64,000 bases of DNA from positions 9,054,501 through 9,118,500 of the forward strand of contig NC_087105.1 in assembly GCF_963855985.1 (NCBI RefSeq). The letters run 5' to 3'. This document shows positions 37,407-49,521 of this stretch, one piece after another. Position 1 is the first letter of the stretch. Each line of letters opens with the position of its first letter. Source of the stretch: Ostrinia nubilalis (taxonomy: Eukaryota > Arthropoda > Insecta > Lepidoptera > Crambidae). The notes beneath the pieces were generated by a model. That model was given only the letters and a program-made list of their open reading frames with translations. It did not search any database and was not told where the DNA came from. Position numbers and translations under genes: made by a program.

Positions 37407-37491
37407 GGGGCGAAGCCGGAGACGGCTGCGGCGGGCCAAGGACGTCGCCGGGCCGACCGGCGCGCAACACCCGCCGCAATCGATACACTAT

Positions 37492-37810
37492 GGCTGGGTT
37501 GCACCATCATACTTTAACTTTTGCCGGTGGTGTCGCGGAAGTCTAAGGCTGGCGACACCCCCACTCGGGCGATGACGGAACGCCGCGGAGGTTTTTCTTT
37601 ACAGGACGGAGCAGCGCCATTTTCAGGACGCCGGGAGTCCCACACACACACGGCACCCTGTCCCCCGGCAGTGGTGACGGTGCGCAAAGCATTTCCTCTG
37701 CTGCAAAAAAAAAATCTCACTGTAACTTTGACAAACGTCAAAAATCTGTCAAACTTCATACAAAAACACCGGTTAAAAGTTACGGTCAAGTTAGGTGGTG
37801 CAACTCGGCC
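37492..37810. mobile_element. MITE with GGTTGCACCA..TTTAACTTTT ends
   Basis: The left end GGCTGGGTTGCACCATCATA then CTTTAACTTTTGCCGGTG is an imperfect inverse of the right end, which runs from CACCGGTTAAAAGTTAC to GGTGGTGCAACTCGGCC. Near the right end AACTTTGACAAACGTCAAA and CTGTCAAAC(TT)CATAC occur, words I associate with lepidopteran MITEs. The target duplication is uncertain. The centre is GC-rich and includes CACACACACA. Confidence 0.65.
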
Positions 37811-39042
37811 TAAGCCGGCACGCGGTTTTGTTCTGTCTGACTGATGATGGCACATCAAACTACTCCAACAAGTATAGTCTGATGTACTGGTGCCCGTACG
37901 AACCACTACATCATCAGGAAGTCTCCAATGCAGAAGCCCGATCCTCCCTGACATATCAGACACATATCAGACAAATAAGCCTACATTCCTTACTTTACCC
38001 CTACTCAAGGAATTTTCGCAGATTCCGGATATTCGAATCCAGGTCTAGACATCAGAATCTTAACGGATCCGCTTAGAAATTGCCCCCGGATTCTGTCCTG
38101 TAAAATAATTCCGTCTCCGTACCTAACCTAATTATTTTAATCGATAGTTTTTAATTTCTCGTACTTAAACAATAGTGGCTGAAGTTTAGTTTTTAGACTT
38201 CTTATAAAAATTATGACTCCGATTGCTATTTTATTTCCATTAATCACCGTTAATTACAATTAAGGCTGCTCGATCGTCTTTGAAGTCGCTTTCGCGGTTG
38301 TGTTTTGTTTTTGTCGCGAGAAATTAACAATGCTGGTTTTATGCTTCTTTTTTTTATAAAAAAACTTCACTAAGGTATTCAATCTTGATCTTGAGGCATA
38401 AACGAGAGTGTAGTTACTAGTCTGTTAGCTTTCGCTCGGAGGCGAATAGTAAAACAAGTTCCGAGCTACACTACACTAGCTCACGTCTGTGTTTATTATA
38501 GTGTCACGTAAAAATCTCAGTGACAATCTAATATTGATGCCGTACCCTTGAGCTCGTTAAATATTCACACGGCGGTAATGTCTTTTTTAATAGTTGGTTT
38601 GTTAGAGCTTTTTTATGATAGATGTAGATTTGAACATTGCGGGCTTTATGGCATTTTCATTAGATTCTCACCCTCCAGTTTTTTTATTTATTACAAAATA
38701 AAAGGGATTAAGTACAGCCTTACACTAATAATGTATTGTTTTTTTTCGTAAGAGCTCACTGAAAATTTACAGAAATGTCGCCGATGTTTCGTTGGTTACA
38801 TGAAACGGTCGACAACTTTAAGTTCAAAGCAAAATACGATACAAATAAATTAGATACTTTTTGGAAAAATGATTGTAACGCAAAAAGAAAAGGAAAAATA
38901 CAGTCTCACTTATCTCGAAATAATACATTCCCATGTTAAAATGACAAACATCCGTGTAACAAAAATGGTTCTGTTTACCGTACCTACCGTAAGTTACGGC
39001 TGTAATTCCGAATATCTAGGCTGCATTCCTAAAATGTCCGCA

Positions 39043-39096
39043 CTAATAGGTTGAGAGTGCGGCCCTGGCTGTTGGCCAGGGGGTCGATTCTTGGGC
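39043..39096 (+). repeat. tRNA-like box A/box B piece (SINE remnant)
   Basis: TAATAGGTTGAGAGTGCGG resembles box A, and GGGTCGATTCTTGGG resembles box B about 30 bases later, with a GGCCCTGGC..GCCAGGG stem between. The box B is imperfect, so a functional tRNA is unlikely. Confidence 0.35.
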
Positions 39097-39977
39097 TATA
39101 AATAGAGTTAATTTAGAAATAGGAAAATATTGGAATTCCTAATTTGCTTGAATAGGTACAAATCAAGTTACACGTCTTGACGGGTAGCTGTTGAATTTAT
39201 GCGCTATGTTACTTGGTTTTTTACTTAGCATAAGTCATCGTCATTTAGACTTATCAGGGAATTTAGTCTTCATTACAATACCTCGATTTCTCTAATTTAC
39301 CATAGGCAAATGAAGGATTCAGCCTACGCTTTCCGCTGGTCAGACTAGTTAGTAATCGAATCTGAAATTTTGATCAATTTTATGGTGGTCTCTATTACAC
39401 AAGAATCGACCCCCGAAGAACGGATTTGCCAGCGAAAGTATTTACAAGCCATGTTTGTACTGGAGTAGTTTGCATACTGCATGACTGCATCTCATAGAAA
39501 TACTAGTAATACTTAAAAAGACAACTATTAATATCAGCAATAATTTAAGGATTTTGTGTTCTAGTCTACAACTTCTTCCATTCTAATATTAGTAGATTAA
39601 AAATACAGAAAAATAAAGATTAATTTGATAATTCAATCGAATAATAAAATTATTAAATGAAGGGAACAATTTTAAATTGATCTAAAGCAGAAAATGTAGA
39701 GACAGTGAGTGACAATTCATGCTTATGCGATACTATTTCTGTTACTTTCGCTGCTATTTCTATAAATAACATGAACAAAATGCTTTTAATTTTGGACACG
39801 CATTGTTATTGTTATCAACAATTTGTATATTTAGCTTGCTGCTGGGACGTTTTAATGAAAATTGTTCTCGCGGCTGAACTGGGTTCGTGCCAAGTAGGGC
39901 TGTCAACCCCAACAAACACAGTTAAGTTAGTAACCGATTTTAATATTAACACGGTTCAACTAGATTATTCTATAAGT

Positions 39978-40205
39978 CAGGGTTTCCCAATTTTTTTTTT
40001 GCCAAGGAACCCTAATTGATTATACTTTTCCTAGCGGAACCCCCGTACTACTCCGCCCGCACGCCCTGCCCCTCCCTTGTGCGTAAACAAGTCGGTGCGA
40101 GCGAACAACGTCGGTCACGAAACGTGGGATAATATTTTTTACGGAACCCTTGCGGCCTTTCCACGGAACCCCAGGGTTCCGCGGACCACCATTCGGGCAC
40201 CGCTG
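39978..40205. mobile_element. hAT-type MITE, 228 bp
   Basis: It begins CAGGGTTTCCCAAT and ends GGGCACCGCTG. Flanks are CTATAAGT (39970-39977) and CTCTAAGT (40206-40213), a 7/8 target duplication. The body has repeated GGAACCC words near both ends. It is related in its ends to 19928-20124. Confidence 0.8.
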
Positions 40206-42231
40206 CTCTAAGTTACCGTGAAAATCAGGCTAAAAGGCTCAAGATTTTGAAGGTTCATTTCAAGGCAACTGGTTTTACCATAAAAAACAAATTAGATTAG
40301 ATTCTTGTCTTGTAATGTTTTGTTAGTAGTTTGCATGTTGTCAATGACAAGGTCGTCCCTATTTCAAGCGATAGCATATTTTAGAATGGTTTGCAAACGT
40401 CTACTGAAGCTGATGCAGTCAGTACCTATCTAACTGCTGATTAAAAGTTACAACGTTTAGGTAGGTACCTCTTTTTGTGCGAGATGAAATTATTTTTGCT
40501 TTCAGCTGGAAATTTTAGCTATCACAACTTTACAAAGGTCTTAATTTCTGACTCCTTAAAAATATCAAGGATAGCAAAAGGATAAGGATATCAGGTATCA
40601 TCCATTCAATGATGTATTTACAAACTCTTGCTGGCGCCACTGGTCAGTAAGGTTCAGTTAGTCCAGTTACCTGCTGTCTGAGACAGTGACGCCAACTGGT
40701 GAATGCAAATAGTATTATAGCAAATAGTATTTGCCAAATACGCTATTATTATTTGCTCACAGCCCTCACGCTCATGCCAGATGGATACCACACAAAGCGA
40801 GCATTATAACGAGCCGCGAATACGAGTATTAGGGAAATCGAATAATCGTGCGGGGCGCAGTCTCCACTCGATTGCCATTCGGTTGCGGTTGCCCGTAGAT
40901 GGAAATTCGCTCATTATCTCTTAATGGCGGCCCACTTACCTCATTGTGACCGCAATCGTCTTTACCATAAAATAGGTGTTTTTACACAGAAATAGGCATA
41001 AGATATTAGACGTTTAAAAAACCTGTTTTGAAGAATTTGTTAATTTCCTTCCTCTACATATAAAGTCTTCCTCATTGTTGAGTTTCACCTATCGAGTACC
41101 ACCCGACCCTTTTCAAAGAAGAAGAAACTAATGCTAAGTTTGTATAATAAGGTACCTAAACCACAAAATAAAACAAGATTTACCTAGGCACCTGAGATTT
41201 AGAGGTAGAAACTAGAAATCCTTTCGAAACGCTAAAATGTCATTTAAAGGTACTAAATTCAGACAAGTTTTTCTCTATTTGCCTGTAATAAAGGCGATGT
41301 CCCCGGACATTTCTTGGGACATCAAAGGTAGAATAATAAGAATAGCAATAGGGACTCGGCCCTCAAAGGGTGGGATTATGTTAATGTACACAACGGTAAT
41401 GGAGCAAGGTCTTCTTTAAGAATCCTTCCATTTACAATGTGCCTAGTACCTGTTTGTGAAGGTTTGTAAACGACCCTCGAAGGTCTCTGGTTTTTTAAAG
41501 GACAATATAGAGTTGGGTACGAAAGAACCCATCTTTAATACTTTCATCTCGGCGATTTAGTAGCTGCTTCATGTGGATTGTGGTCAGTCACTCACTATAT
41601 TTCTTACCTGGACATAAACATGGATCTTCATATCTTCAATTTGAGAAATGGGATGTCTGTATAACTTTCACCTCCTCCAATTTTCGTCCGATAAAAGTTA
41701 TTCTACGTCCTTTTCAAACGTATCTTTATACCAAGACTCAAACCAAGATTTATAAAGATAGAGGAAGGGTTTTAATACGTGATAACGAAATAAACAAACA
41801 AACGTTTCAAGGAAATGTTATAATTAAGTAATTACTTCATCATTCAATGCTGCTTTCAGACCATAAAGTCAGATGCATTCCAATGCAACCGCTAAAATAA
41901 TTTTGCTGGAAATACTTCTTGTACAGCAACGTAACCCAATTACTATACTGCATGCTACACATTTTTCTACTATCGTGGCAATAACTTTAACTTTATCACG
42001 TTACAAAAAGTCAGGGATTTCTAGTTACTTGCTCTAGTTGTTATGAATGAGTAGGTAAGCCGTATTTCGACTAATAACTAAGTAACAAAGTTTTGTACTA
42101 TACTGGATGCTTTACTAACGGTTTTGACATGTAGAGCTAAGTAGAACGTTGAAAAGGCGGATGAAAGAAAGTATTAAAGTTTTCAAGTCTTGGTTTCATT
42201 GGGCGTCTATCTAATTCCACATAGGTACACG

Positions 42232-42341
42232 TTGCAAATCAAACACACAGCGTTGAATAGAGCTCTGCGATTGGTTCGTTACGTCAACTTGTGCATCCAC
42301 GCGCAATGTGAGACCTCATAGTAATGTTTGTGAATACGGGC
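42232..42341 (-). mobile_element. Harbinger-like MITE, left part, minus strand
   Basis: Reading the minus strand, TTA|CGCCCGTATTCACAAAC, ATTACTATGAGGTCTCAC, GCGTGGATGCAC, ACCAATCGCAGAGCTCTATT and AACGCTGTG match 32232-32340 in order. The distal half is missing. Together with the 24.2 kb copy it defines the consensus of both ends. Confidence 0.75.
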
Positions 42342-44164
42342 GTAAGTCTTGGATTCATGTCTAATACCACATAGGTACACGGTATGGTCGGTATGTGATG
42401 TGCGTGTCGCTAGACATAGACGAGACACGAGACAGCAGACGTCCTTTTACTTACGTGATCAATTTAGTGTATTTTGTAGAAATTGACAATACTTACCAGA
42501 ATTGTCGGGATAAGTCGTCCGATATCGCACGACTTAGCTTGTTCCTTGTAGAGAACAATATCGTTTCAAGACTGGCGACTGTGAATACTAAATCTAAGGC
42601 TATTATTATTTATTCTCTATCATAGATAGACAAGTACAATCGTTTCTGGTCTAGTGGTATCGACTCATTACTAGTCAACAAACTTCCCCAATCAATTTTC
42701 AATCTAAAAATCCGTTGGGAAATTCGTTGGTGGATGATGATGGGCTGTCGACTATATAATCATAGTATGAATTTTACTAGAATACCTTCTAGGTTCTAGG
42801 TCAATGCTAAATAATTTGTCTAGGTATTATACTGAAATAATTGGAACTGGGGTAAACACAGCAGTAAAAATAACCGGGAAAATACAGTGCCTATTAAGGG
42901 AAACAATAACATTACTTTCGTGACTGTAAATTCCATTAATCAGATTATATTGTTTACACCTAATTGCTTTTACGGTAATGTATTTTTGTTGCAAAATAAC
43001 ACCTATTAACAACGACGCAAGATCCTACAAAATTTACCTTGATGTGCTGTCATCCGTGCCTAATAGTGTTTTTCTGTGTCCGTGATAGAAAAATAAGTAA
43101 TAGATAGTTTTAGGAAGACATTATAAAATGTAATCTTAACTGTGGTTCTATCTAATGGAGGCTAAGACAGCTTTCCTACAGGGAGTCTCTATGTGATTCA
43201 TGTTGTAAGATTATAATACCTATAGTCTTTTTCACCTAAGATGATCCGTATGACACTTTAAGGTTATCCATATTACGCATACTACATACGCAGAATATTC
43301 TTGAAAAAATATTTGTATTTTATTAGCAATATAATAAAAAAATAATTAACTACTTGTCTTGAAATATATAGTAAAATCTGAGTCTATTGATTATATTTTA
43401 ATTAAATACGATGTAAAAATATTTTTTATTTAATGTACGCAATGTGTGAAACGGAATAGATTTAGTGCTGGGGTATTTGTTGTATAACAAAATCTATTAT
43501 TTCCGCGGTTCATTAATCGATTGCAGTGAATACTTAGTTATTAAAAACATCACAAAAATCAACTATATTTTTCGATTGTTGACTTTAATAAACGAATTAA
43601 AAATAAATAAATAGTTTTTAATTTAAAGAAATAGAACCAGTACTTTTTAGGAATCGTTTTTTTGAACATGAAGTCTATGGAATTTGAATATTATCAATAA
43701 AAAAATGTTACAATAATATTTTTAATTAAAAAAACATGTTTTTTGTTAAATAACACCTATACAAAACATTTCTCTAAAAGTAGGTTTTACTAACTCTTAG
43801 AAAAAAATCGATAGATAAATCGCTATGGTTTAGTTATGTGACATCTCTATAACTTTCAAACTCGAAACGTCATACGAATCATCTTACGTGAAAAAGACTA
43901 TAATCATGGTGGAGGTTCTATGCAGCATTAGAATGCGTAAAAAACTCGTAGGTAGAAGCGACAATAAAACACCTACATGAAGGCCATTAGAATTTTACAC
44001 ATGCATTACGGTAATGAGGGGCCGATTGTTTACTATTGTCCACGCATGTTCTTGACGGCCAATTCCGAATCTTCGCAGCCATTGTCCGTCTAACAAAGGC
44101 CCGTCCAAGATGGCGGCATTCGCACACCAATTCGCGGACATTTTGAAAAAAGGAACGGCCAGTC

Positions 44165-44765
44165 CAGGGTTGCAAACTCTACGTATTTTTACGTAGATCT
44201 ACGTATTTTAAGCCTTCCTTGCAAACCTACGAACTTTAGTCCCAGAATCTACGTATTTTCTATCAAATTTGCAAAATAGGCTGAATGGGCATCGTTTCCT
44301 TTACTTTCGCGAAAAAGTTCGATCATGGTTCCGATCACGGTTATTTGGCATGTGGCAAAAGTCGGAACTAATGTTATTTTGACATTTCCCCATAGAAAAA
44401 ATGCTGTACAGCGCCCCCCTGTAAATGTCACTGACGTTATAAAAATATTTCGAACTAAGATTGTGCTAAGATTTCGAAGGTGTTGTTGTATTTCGATATT
44501 TTTCAACTTCCTTCCTTCTTTCCAACAAATATAATTATGTATAAATTTAATTTGTCTGAAAATGATACACAATAAAAGTGTACTTTACTACTTTTAGGGT
44601 AATATAAATTGTCGTTTTATTACTTTTACCTACCCCTACTCTCTTCATTTCACTCAGAAAAAAAAGTACGTAGATCTACGTATTTTCTATATGGAAATTG
44701 TACCATTTCTACGTAATTTTCTAATCTGTATTACGACTTTTTCAAAATCCGAGTTGGCAACACTG
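44165..44765. mobile_element. hAT-type MITE, 601 bp, perfect 8-bp duplication, CTACGTA arrays
   Basis: The ends are CAGGGTTGCAAACTC and GAGTTGGCAACACTG. GGCCAGTC flanks both sides (44157-44164 and 44766-44773). Subterminal TCTACGTATTTT words occur at about 44177-44208 and 44250 on the left and 44666-44715 on the right, partly as the palindrome TACGTAGATCTACGTA. There is no transposase ORF; the 107-aa and 69-aa frames inside look random. Confidence 0.9.
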
Positions 44766-45935
44766 GGCCAGTCGTTACTCCGGAGAATGTTCTGGAGATG
44801 TCCCAATTTGCAGTCCCCGAGGCGCCGAATTGCGTCGTTTGCGTCCAATGGATCGTCTGGACATGCGAGTGTGAAGTTGCTTTTTTAGAGTTTACTAAAA
44901 ACGATGAATAGTCTTTTTGCTGTAGAATGCTTTTGAAGATTGTAGATAATTTCCCTAAATTGAATCTAAAGCAGTCAACCATGCGGCCATGTAGTTATTC
45001 AGTCTTTGTCTGGAACCAAATCAAATAAACAATCATGGAGCTGGGGGAAACACCTCGTATCTCGATCTGCAAACAAAATTGCAAGCGAACTAGTGTTATA
45101 AAACTCTGTTTATCTAACAAGGACATTATTGCACGTAGTCTCACTGCCATCAGCTCATTACTCTTTTGTTGTTAAAAACTGTCCGAGTAATTCCATTACA
45201 GTAACCTGGAAGTCAGCGGAGTGTTGGCGGCTAATTGAGCCGCAAGGAGGTCAAATGCATCTGCCTAACGGTCCTGTTATAATAGGCTTCGTGCCATGAA
45301 TACATTATATCATTATAGAAGTCAGTAATACGTATTTACGACATTATTTCGTCGTTACCAAAAAATGCGCTGCAGGCGAGCTGTGTCGTTGCTCGTTAGT
45401 CTTGACAACATAATGATTATGCACATTATGCCATGCTTAGCAGTTTCTCAAGTTTTGGGCTATTCGTTATTAGGTACCTACTAAGTATTTGTTCAGCGTC
45501 CATGAGTTTAATTAAAGGATAGTTAGAAGATCTTATTATCTGTAGTAAACCGTTAATGACCATTGTGAAAACATGAAAAATGTTGAGGAATAGACAAATT
45601 ATTTGGAAAAGTGATAAAATTGAAATACATATTTTTCGAAAACAAGTAAAATACCTCCACTACATAGAAATGTGATTGCCTCTCTAGAGAAAACATGGAT
45701 TATCCAAAGCGTACGTGATCACTTGAACAGTTAGTGCTCTATTGGACGCCATAAAAAGAAAGGCGGTGAAGGTGAACTGGCTCAGGCATTATCTATTACG
45801 ATGTCAATATTTAATGCGAGTAAGCATTGGCTAAGGACATGCAAATGCCGCTCAAAGACGATACTGTTAATATTGTATCTGAGCCCGATCAATAGTATTG
45901 AGGTAATCTGTGGGAAAAGGTCTGTTAGTTTACAA

Positions 45936-46148
45936 AAGTGGTTCTTAACCTTTAAGTCACGAGGGACCATTTTACCAAATTTCTGTCTTGCCAGGGACCA
46001 CTTTTTTTTTCTCGCCCACTGTGCGCCGTTTGCGTTGTGTTGACTCGACTCATCACACGTCACTTGTTTATTATGATGTCTTCGTGGACCACTAGGAATG
46101 CCTCCAGGGACCACCAGTGGTTCGCAGACCACCGGTTAAGAACCACTG
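45936..46148. mobile_element. hAT-type MITE, 213 bp
   Basis: The right end GGTTAAGAACCACTG (46134-46148) is the inverse of the left end AAGTGGTTCTTAACC (45936-45950), apart from the first base. Flanks GTTTACAA and GTTTACAT form a 7/8 target duplication. GGGACCA words recur inside. Confidence 0.85.
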
Positions 46149-46551
46149 GTTTACATAATAACTAACTATAGTATTTTATCGTTTAATTATTTTAACTTTA
46201 AATTAAGTAACATCTATCTATTCAATTGTAGCAGATTATAACCTTGTGCGATTATACGTGACAGTAGTTATCAATAATTGCGCGACTAAAATGGGAAGAT
46301 AGATTTCAAAAGTCAAGCAAAGAGGTAAAACTATCGTTTTTGTAAAGATTTTTATTTGAATAATTTATACAAAAACTTACCACTCGAGATGGAATGAATT
46401 TTAATATCGAATAATCAGAAATATTCGAGTGCCTGCAGGTGTTCGATCAATCGAATGACGACGATTCTTATGCTAATCTTCCGAACCCTCCATCAGTCGA
46501 CTTCGAGCATTTAGATTAACTGTGATCTCATTCGTCTAGACCAGTGATTCC

Positions 46552-46625
46552 CAAAATGATCCAGGTGGGTGGAACCCAAGGGTCCGCAGGAGACGGTGGT
46601 GTATAAAAAATGGTGCAAAAGTTGC
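46552..46625 (+). mobile_element. hAT-type MITE fragment
   Basis: CAGTGATTCCCAAAATGATC then GGTGGAACCCAAGGGTCCGC resembles the left end and body of the 20 and 40 kb elements. No right end was found. Confidence 0.5.
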
Positions 46626-46794
46626 AAGTGGAGTCTACGAAAATTATTCTGGCTTTGATAGTAAAGAACAAAAAGGTTGACATGGCTTTACTGATGTAAG
46701 CAGATAAGCAGAAGTTACTCGTGGTAACATTAAAAGGAACAAAATGAAATACGAATTCTTCAGTGTTTTTGGGAAAATGGTAAATAAATAAATA

Positions 46795-46900
46795 ATGTCT
46801 TTATTGTGAATCATACAGGTCACATAAAAATGCCAAATATGGTAAAATAAAAATGGTGGTAAAATAAAAATGCCAAAAATGTCTGAGGTTGGTCCATCGA
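46795..46900 (-). repeat. Possible LINE 3' end
   Basis: On the minus strand AATAAAGACATTATTTATTT terminates a stretch rich in CATTTTTATTTTACC. It resembles a LINE 3' UTR with a poly(A) signal. Coding sequence is absent. Confidence 0.3.
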
Positions 46901-47755
46901 TAATAGTAAAATTTAAGTGCTCTACGAGAAAATAACTTTAAGGACCTCTGGTCTAGACTTAAAATAATAACCTCTACGAGATCCCGGCCCGTGCCGTATC
47001 CAGGGTCCGATGAACCGTCTAGCCGGGGGTGGCTCCCCACCTCGGGGACCCGTACTTTAACCAAATAACTCGAAATTATCCCCAAGGGATCTCTCACCGG
47101 AAACCTACTCCGAAACCATTACAATTCCACTTTCAGTTGTTTAAAAATAAATCTTTTCAACTCTACGGAAAGCGCCCGCTTTAATTAAAGTAATACAGGC
47201 AGTCCTTTGTAAGAGAAAAAAGATAATAAAACAGATTCATGAAGAATACAGTTTTGAAGACAATACATTTTTGTGTAGGTAATACGAAACTTTTTAAAGA
47301 ATGTTGCTTAACTGTACGATATCGATAGACTGTCATTATCTCGAATACAATTTATCGATATGCTATATGGAAAGTACTAATGATATTGAAAGTTAGTACA
47401 ATCAACAGTTGTTACAGTACATAGTACAGGCACATCAACCTACAAAATATGCCACGTGCATGCGCTATTGATATATTATGTAGATTTCCTTTTGGAAAAT
47501 ACGGTATTATTACATAGCTTAAACCCGATGGTATCGTCACTGTCTTCTTCGATAAAGATACAAACAATAGCTGATAATGCTCCAATATACTTGTGATTGA
47601 CCAATCGTAAATATGTAGTAACCTAGTTAATATTTATTAGATTGTAAGTCTGTTGCTTATCTCCTATCTGGTAGTTTAATCTTTTGGTAATACCGATCGG
47701 ATACAGGAAAATTTTCATGGACTGGTTTTTCCAGCATTTCTGATTGTTTATATTT

Positions 47756-48180
47756 GTACTAGCTTTGCCCGCAGCTTCACCCGCGTGAAATTTAGTTTGT
47801 CACATCACATATCGTCATAAATTATAGCCTATATGTTAATCTGGGTTATCTATCTATCTATATAAATAAAAATGAATTGATGTTCGTTAGTCTGATTAAA
47901 ACTCGAGAACGGCTGGGCCGATTGAGCTGATTTTGGTGTTAAAATGTTTGTCGTAGTCCAGGGTACGCACGGTGAGCAAATAAGGAAAGATTTGCTTATT
48001 TACTGCCTTTAAGGCGGAACAGAGTTCGCCGGGTCAGCTAGTAAACAATAATACTGTGAAGTTTCAACAAAATCCGTTCAGTAGTTCTTGCGTGAAAGAG
48101 TAACAAACATCCATACATCCAGACATTCACACACCCAAACTTTCGCATTTATAATATTATTAGTAGGATTAGTAGGATTA
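47756..48180 (+). mobile_element. LINE-3'-end/SINE-like repeat, interrupted by a Helitron
   Basis: The parts are ACTAGCTTTGCCCGCAGCTT, CGTCATAAATTATAGCC, TCAACAAAATCCGTTCAGTAG, GAGTAACAAACATCC and an end with TTATAATATTATTAGTAGGA repeated. The copy at 57010-57398 has the same order without the interruption. The AGTAGGATT end repeat is like CR1-group LINE tails; Zenon-like is a guess. Confidence 0.65.
47849..48041 (+). mobile_element. Non-autonomous Helitron, 193 bp, nested
   Basis: It starts TCTATCTATCTATATAAATA and ends GGGTCAGCTAG. A stem GGCG..AAC/GTT..CGCC (48013-48030) lies 7 bases before the final CTAG. It sits exactly between A and T of the host (GGGTTA|TC...CTAG|TAAAC), the canonical Helitron target, without duplication. 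The 57 kb copy preserves the empty site GGGTTATAAACAATAATACT, which proves both borders. GAATTGATGTTCGTTAGTC and CTCGAGAACGGCTGG are typical of this lepidopteran family. Confidence 0.93.
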
Positions 48181-48249
48181 CATTATTTTCATCAATTTAA
48201 TATCTGGCCGTGTAATCAATTTAGTTTTAATCATAATGTATTTTATGTT

Positions 48250-48345
48250 ACAACATCATCATCATTTCAGCCATGGGACGTCCACTGCTGAATATATGCC
48301 TCCCCCAATGAATTCCACATCGCACGTTTCCTGCTACCTTTATGA
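48250..48345 (-). mobile_element. RTE 3' end fragment
   Basis: The + strand reads CATCATCATCATTTCAGCC, ATGGGACGTCCACTGCTGAA and GCCTCCCCCAATG, the inverse of the RTE C-terminus and tail seen at 1 kb. Confidence 0.8.
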
Positions 48346-48856
48346 TGTCATCGTTGTATACTTTACCTATAAAACCTACCATATATGTATTTTTTCCGAT
48401 ATTGTAAATATTCCAGTAAAATAAGTATCCAGCACCTAATTAACTACATATTATCTGAATAAAAAATTACGAACATTGCACTTTACTGGCTTCAATTATA
48501 CTCGCATAAAAACTGTAAAGGCTTTACCACGAGAGCGAATAATGCTTTGTATACTTTTGTATAAGAACAATACATAAACAACTGGGCCACGTTCATACGA
48601 AGGATGTTTCATTTCACAGCGGCGTGGGCTGGAGAGTTAACATATAAATGCTTTGTGTATGGACAAAGAATATACAAGTAATAAACAGCAAATGACATAG
48701 CACGTATTGAGCACACATTAATCCATTGAATTGCAAGAAGAATGGGCAATTATTTTGATACTGTATGGGTAGAAAATTAGGCAGCGCCTACTTGAATTTT
48801 GAACCGAGGTTTATTGATGAAAGGCGCTCTCAAGGTAATTAGTTCTACTGTGTCAT

Positions 48857-48990
48857 CATCGTCATCATTTCAGCCACAGGACGTCCAATGCTGAACATAG
48901 GCCTCCGCTAATAATTTCCAGATTGGCCGGTTGGTAGAGGCCTGCATCCAGCGCCTTCCTGCACCTTTATGATGTTTTATGTTTAGGTAC
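48857..48990 (-). mobile_element. RTE 3' end fragment
   Basis: It shows CATCATTTCAGCCACAGGAC, GTCCAATGCTGAACATAGGC, then GGCCTGCATCCAGCGCCTTC CTGCACCTTTATGATGT. It is slightly longer than the 48.25 kb copy and in the same orientation. Confidence 0.8.
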
Positions 48991-49483
48991 CTACTGTCTG
49001 TGTCTGTACGGTCTAATCTTCCAAAAATAATTCCCTCCAAAAATGTTTCCCACCACTAGTGACCGTAAAAGTTGATTAATATGACGTCAGATACATTTTG
49101 ACGTGTGTTACGCCAAAACACGTAGCTCGTGATAACAAAAATACACTGAAACGTGATCGAAGTTGAAATTAAGTTCAGACAGGAAAACATAAAAGTATAT
49201 TGATGAATGATTAAAATACTTTGCATTACAATGTTATTCCACGCGCTGTGTAAACACCGTGGTTGTATAATATTATCATTGAATTTGACATTGGATTATC
49301 CGCTAGATTTGAATTTTACTTTCATAGTAGTTTGTCCCTAGTATTTTATTCATCAATCGTTTTTATTGTGTTCAGAAAATTTTCCTGTCTGTTCTAGAGC
49401 CCATATGAAAAGATCATACTCAAATCTCGGTTCTCTATTATAAAAATCGGGCCTGAAAATTCCTGGGGGTACAGGATGGTACA

Positions 49484-49521
49484 GGTGCCAGTAAAAACTG
49501 TGTGTAGTTTTTACTGGCACC
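49484..49521. repeat. Perfect 16-bp hairpin, 6-nt loop
   Basis: GGTGCCAGTAAAAACT at 49484-49499 is exactly inverted at 49506-49521, with loop GTGTGT. Confidence 0.85.

Noticed and set aside
37514..37963. 149-aa minus-strand ORF in the GC-rich region
   Set aside because: It overlaps the MITE at 37492-37810, and GC-rich DNA has few stops. No protein family is recognised.
39705..40019. 104-aa ORF
   Set aside because: It runs into the hAT MITE at 39978 and has no family resemblance.
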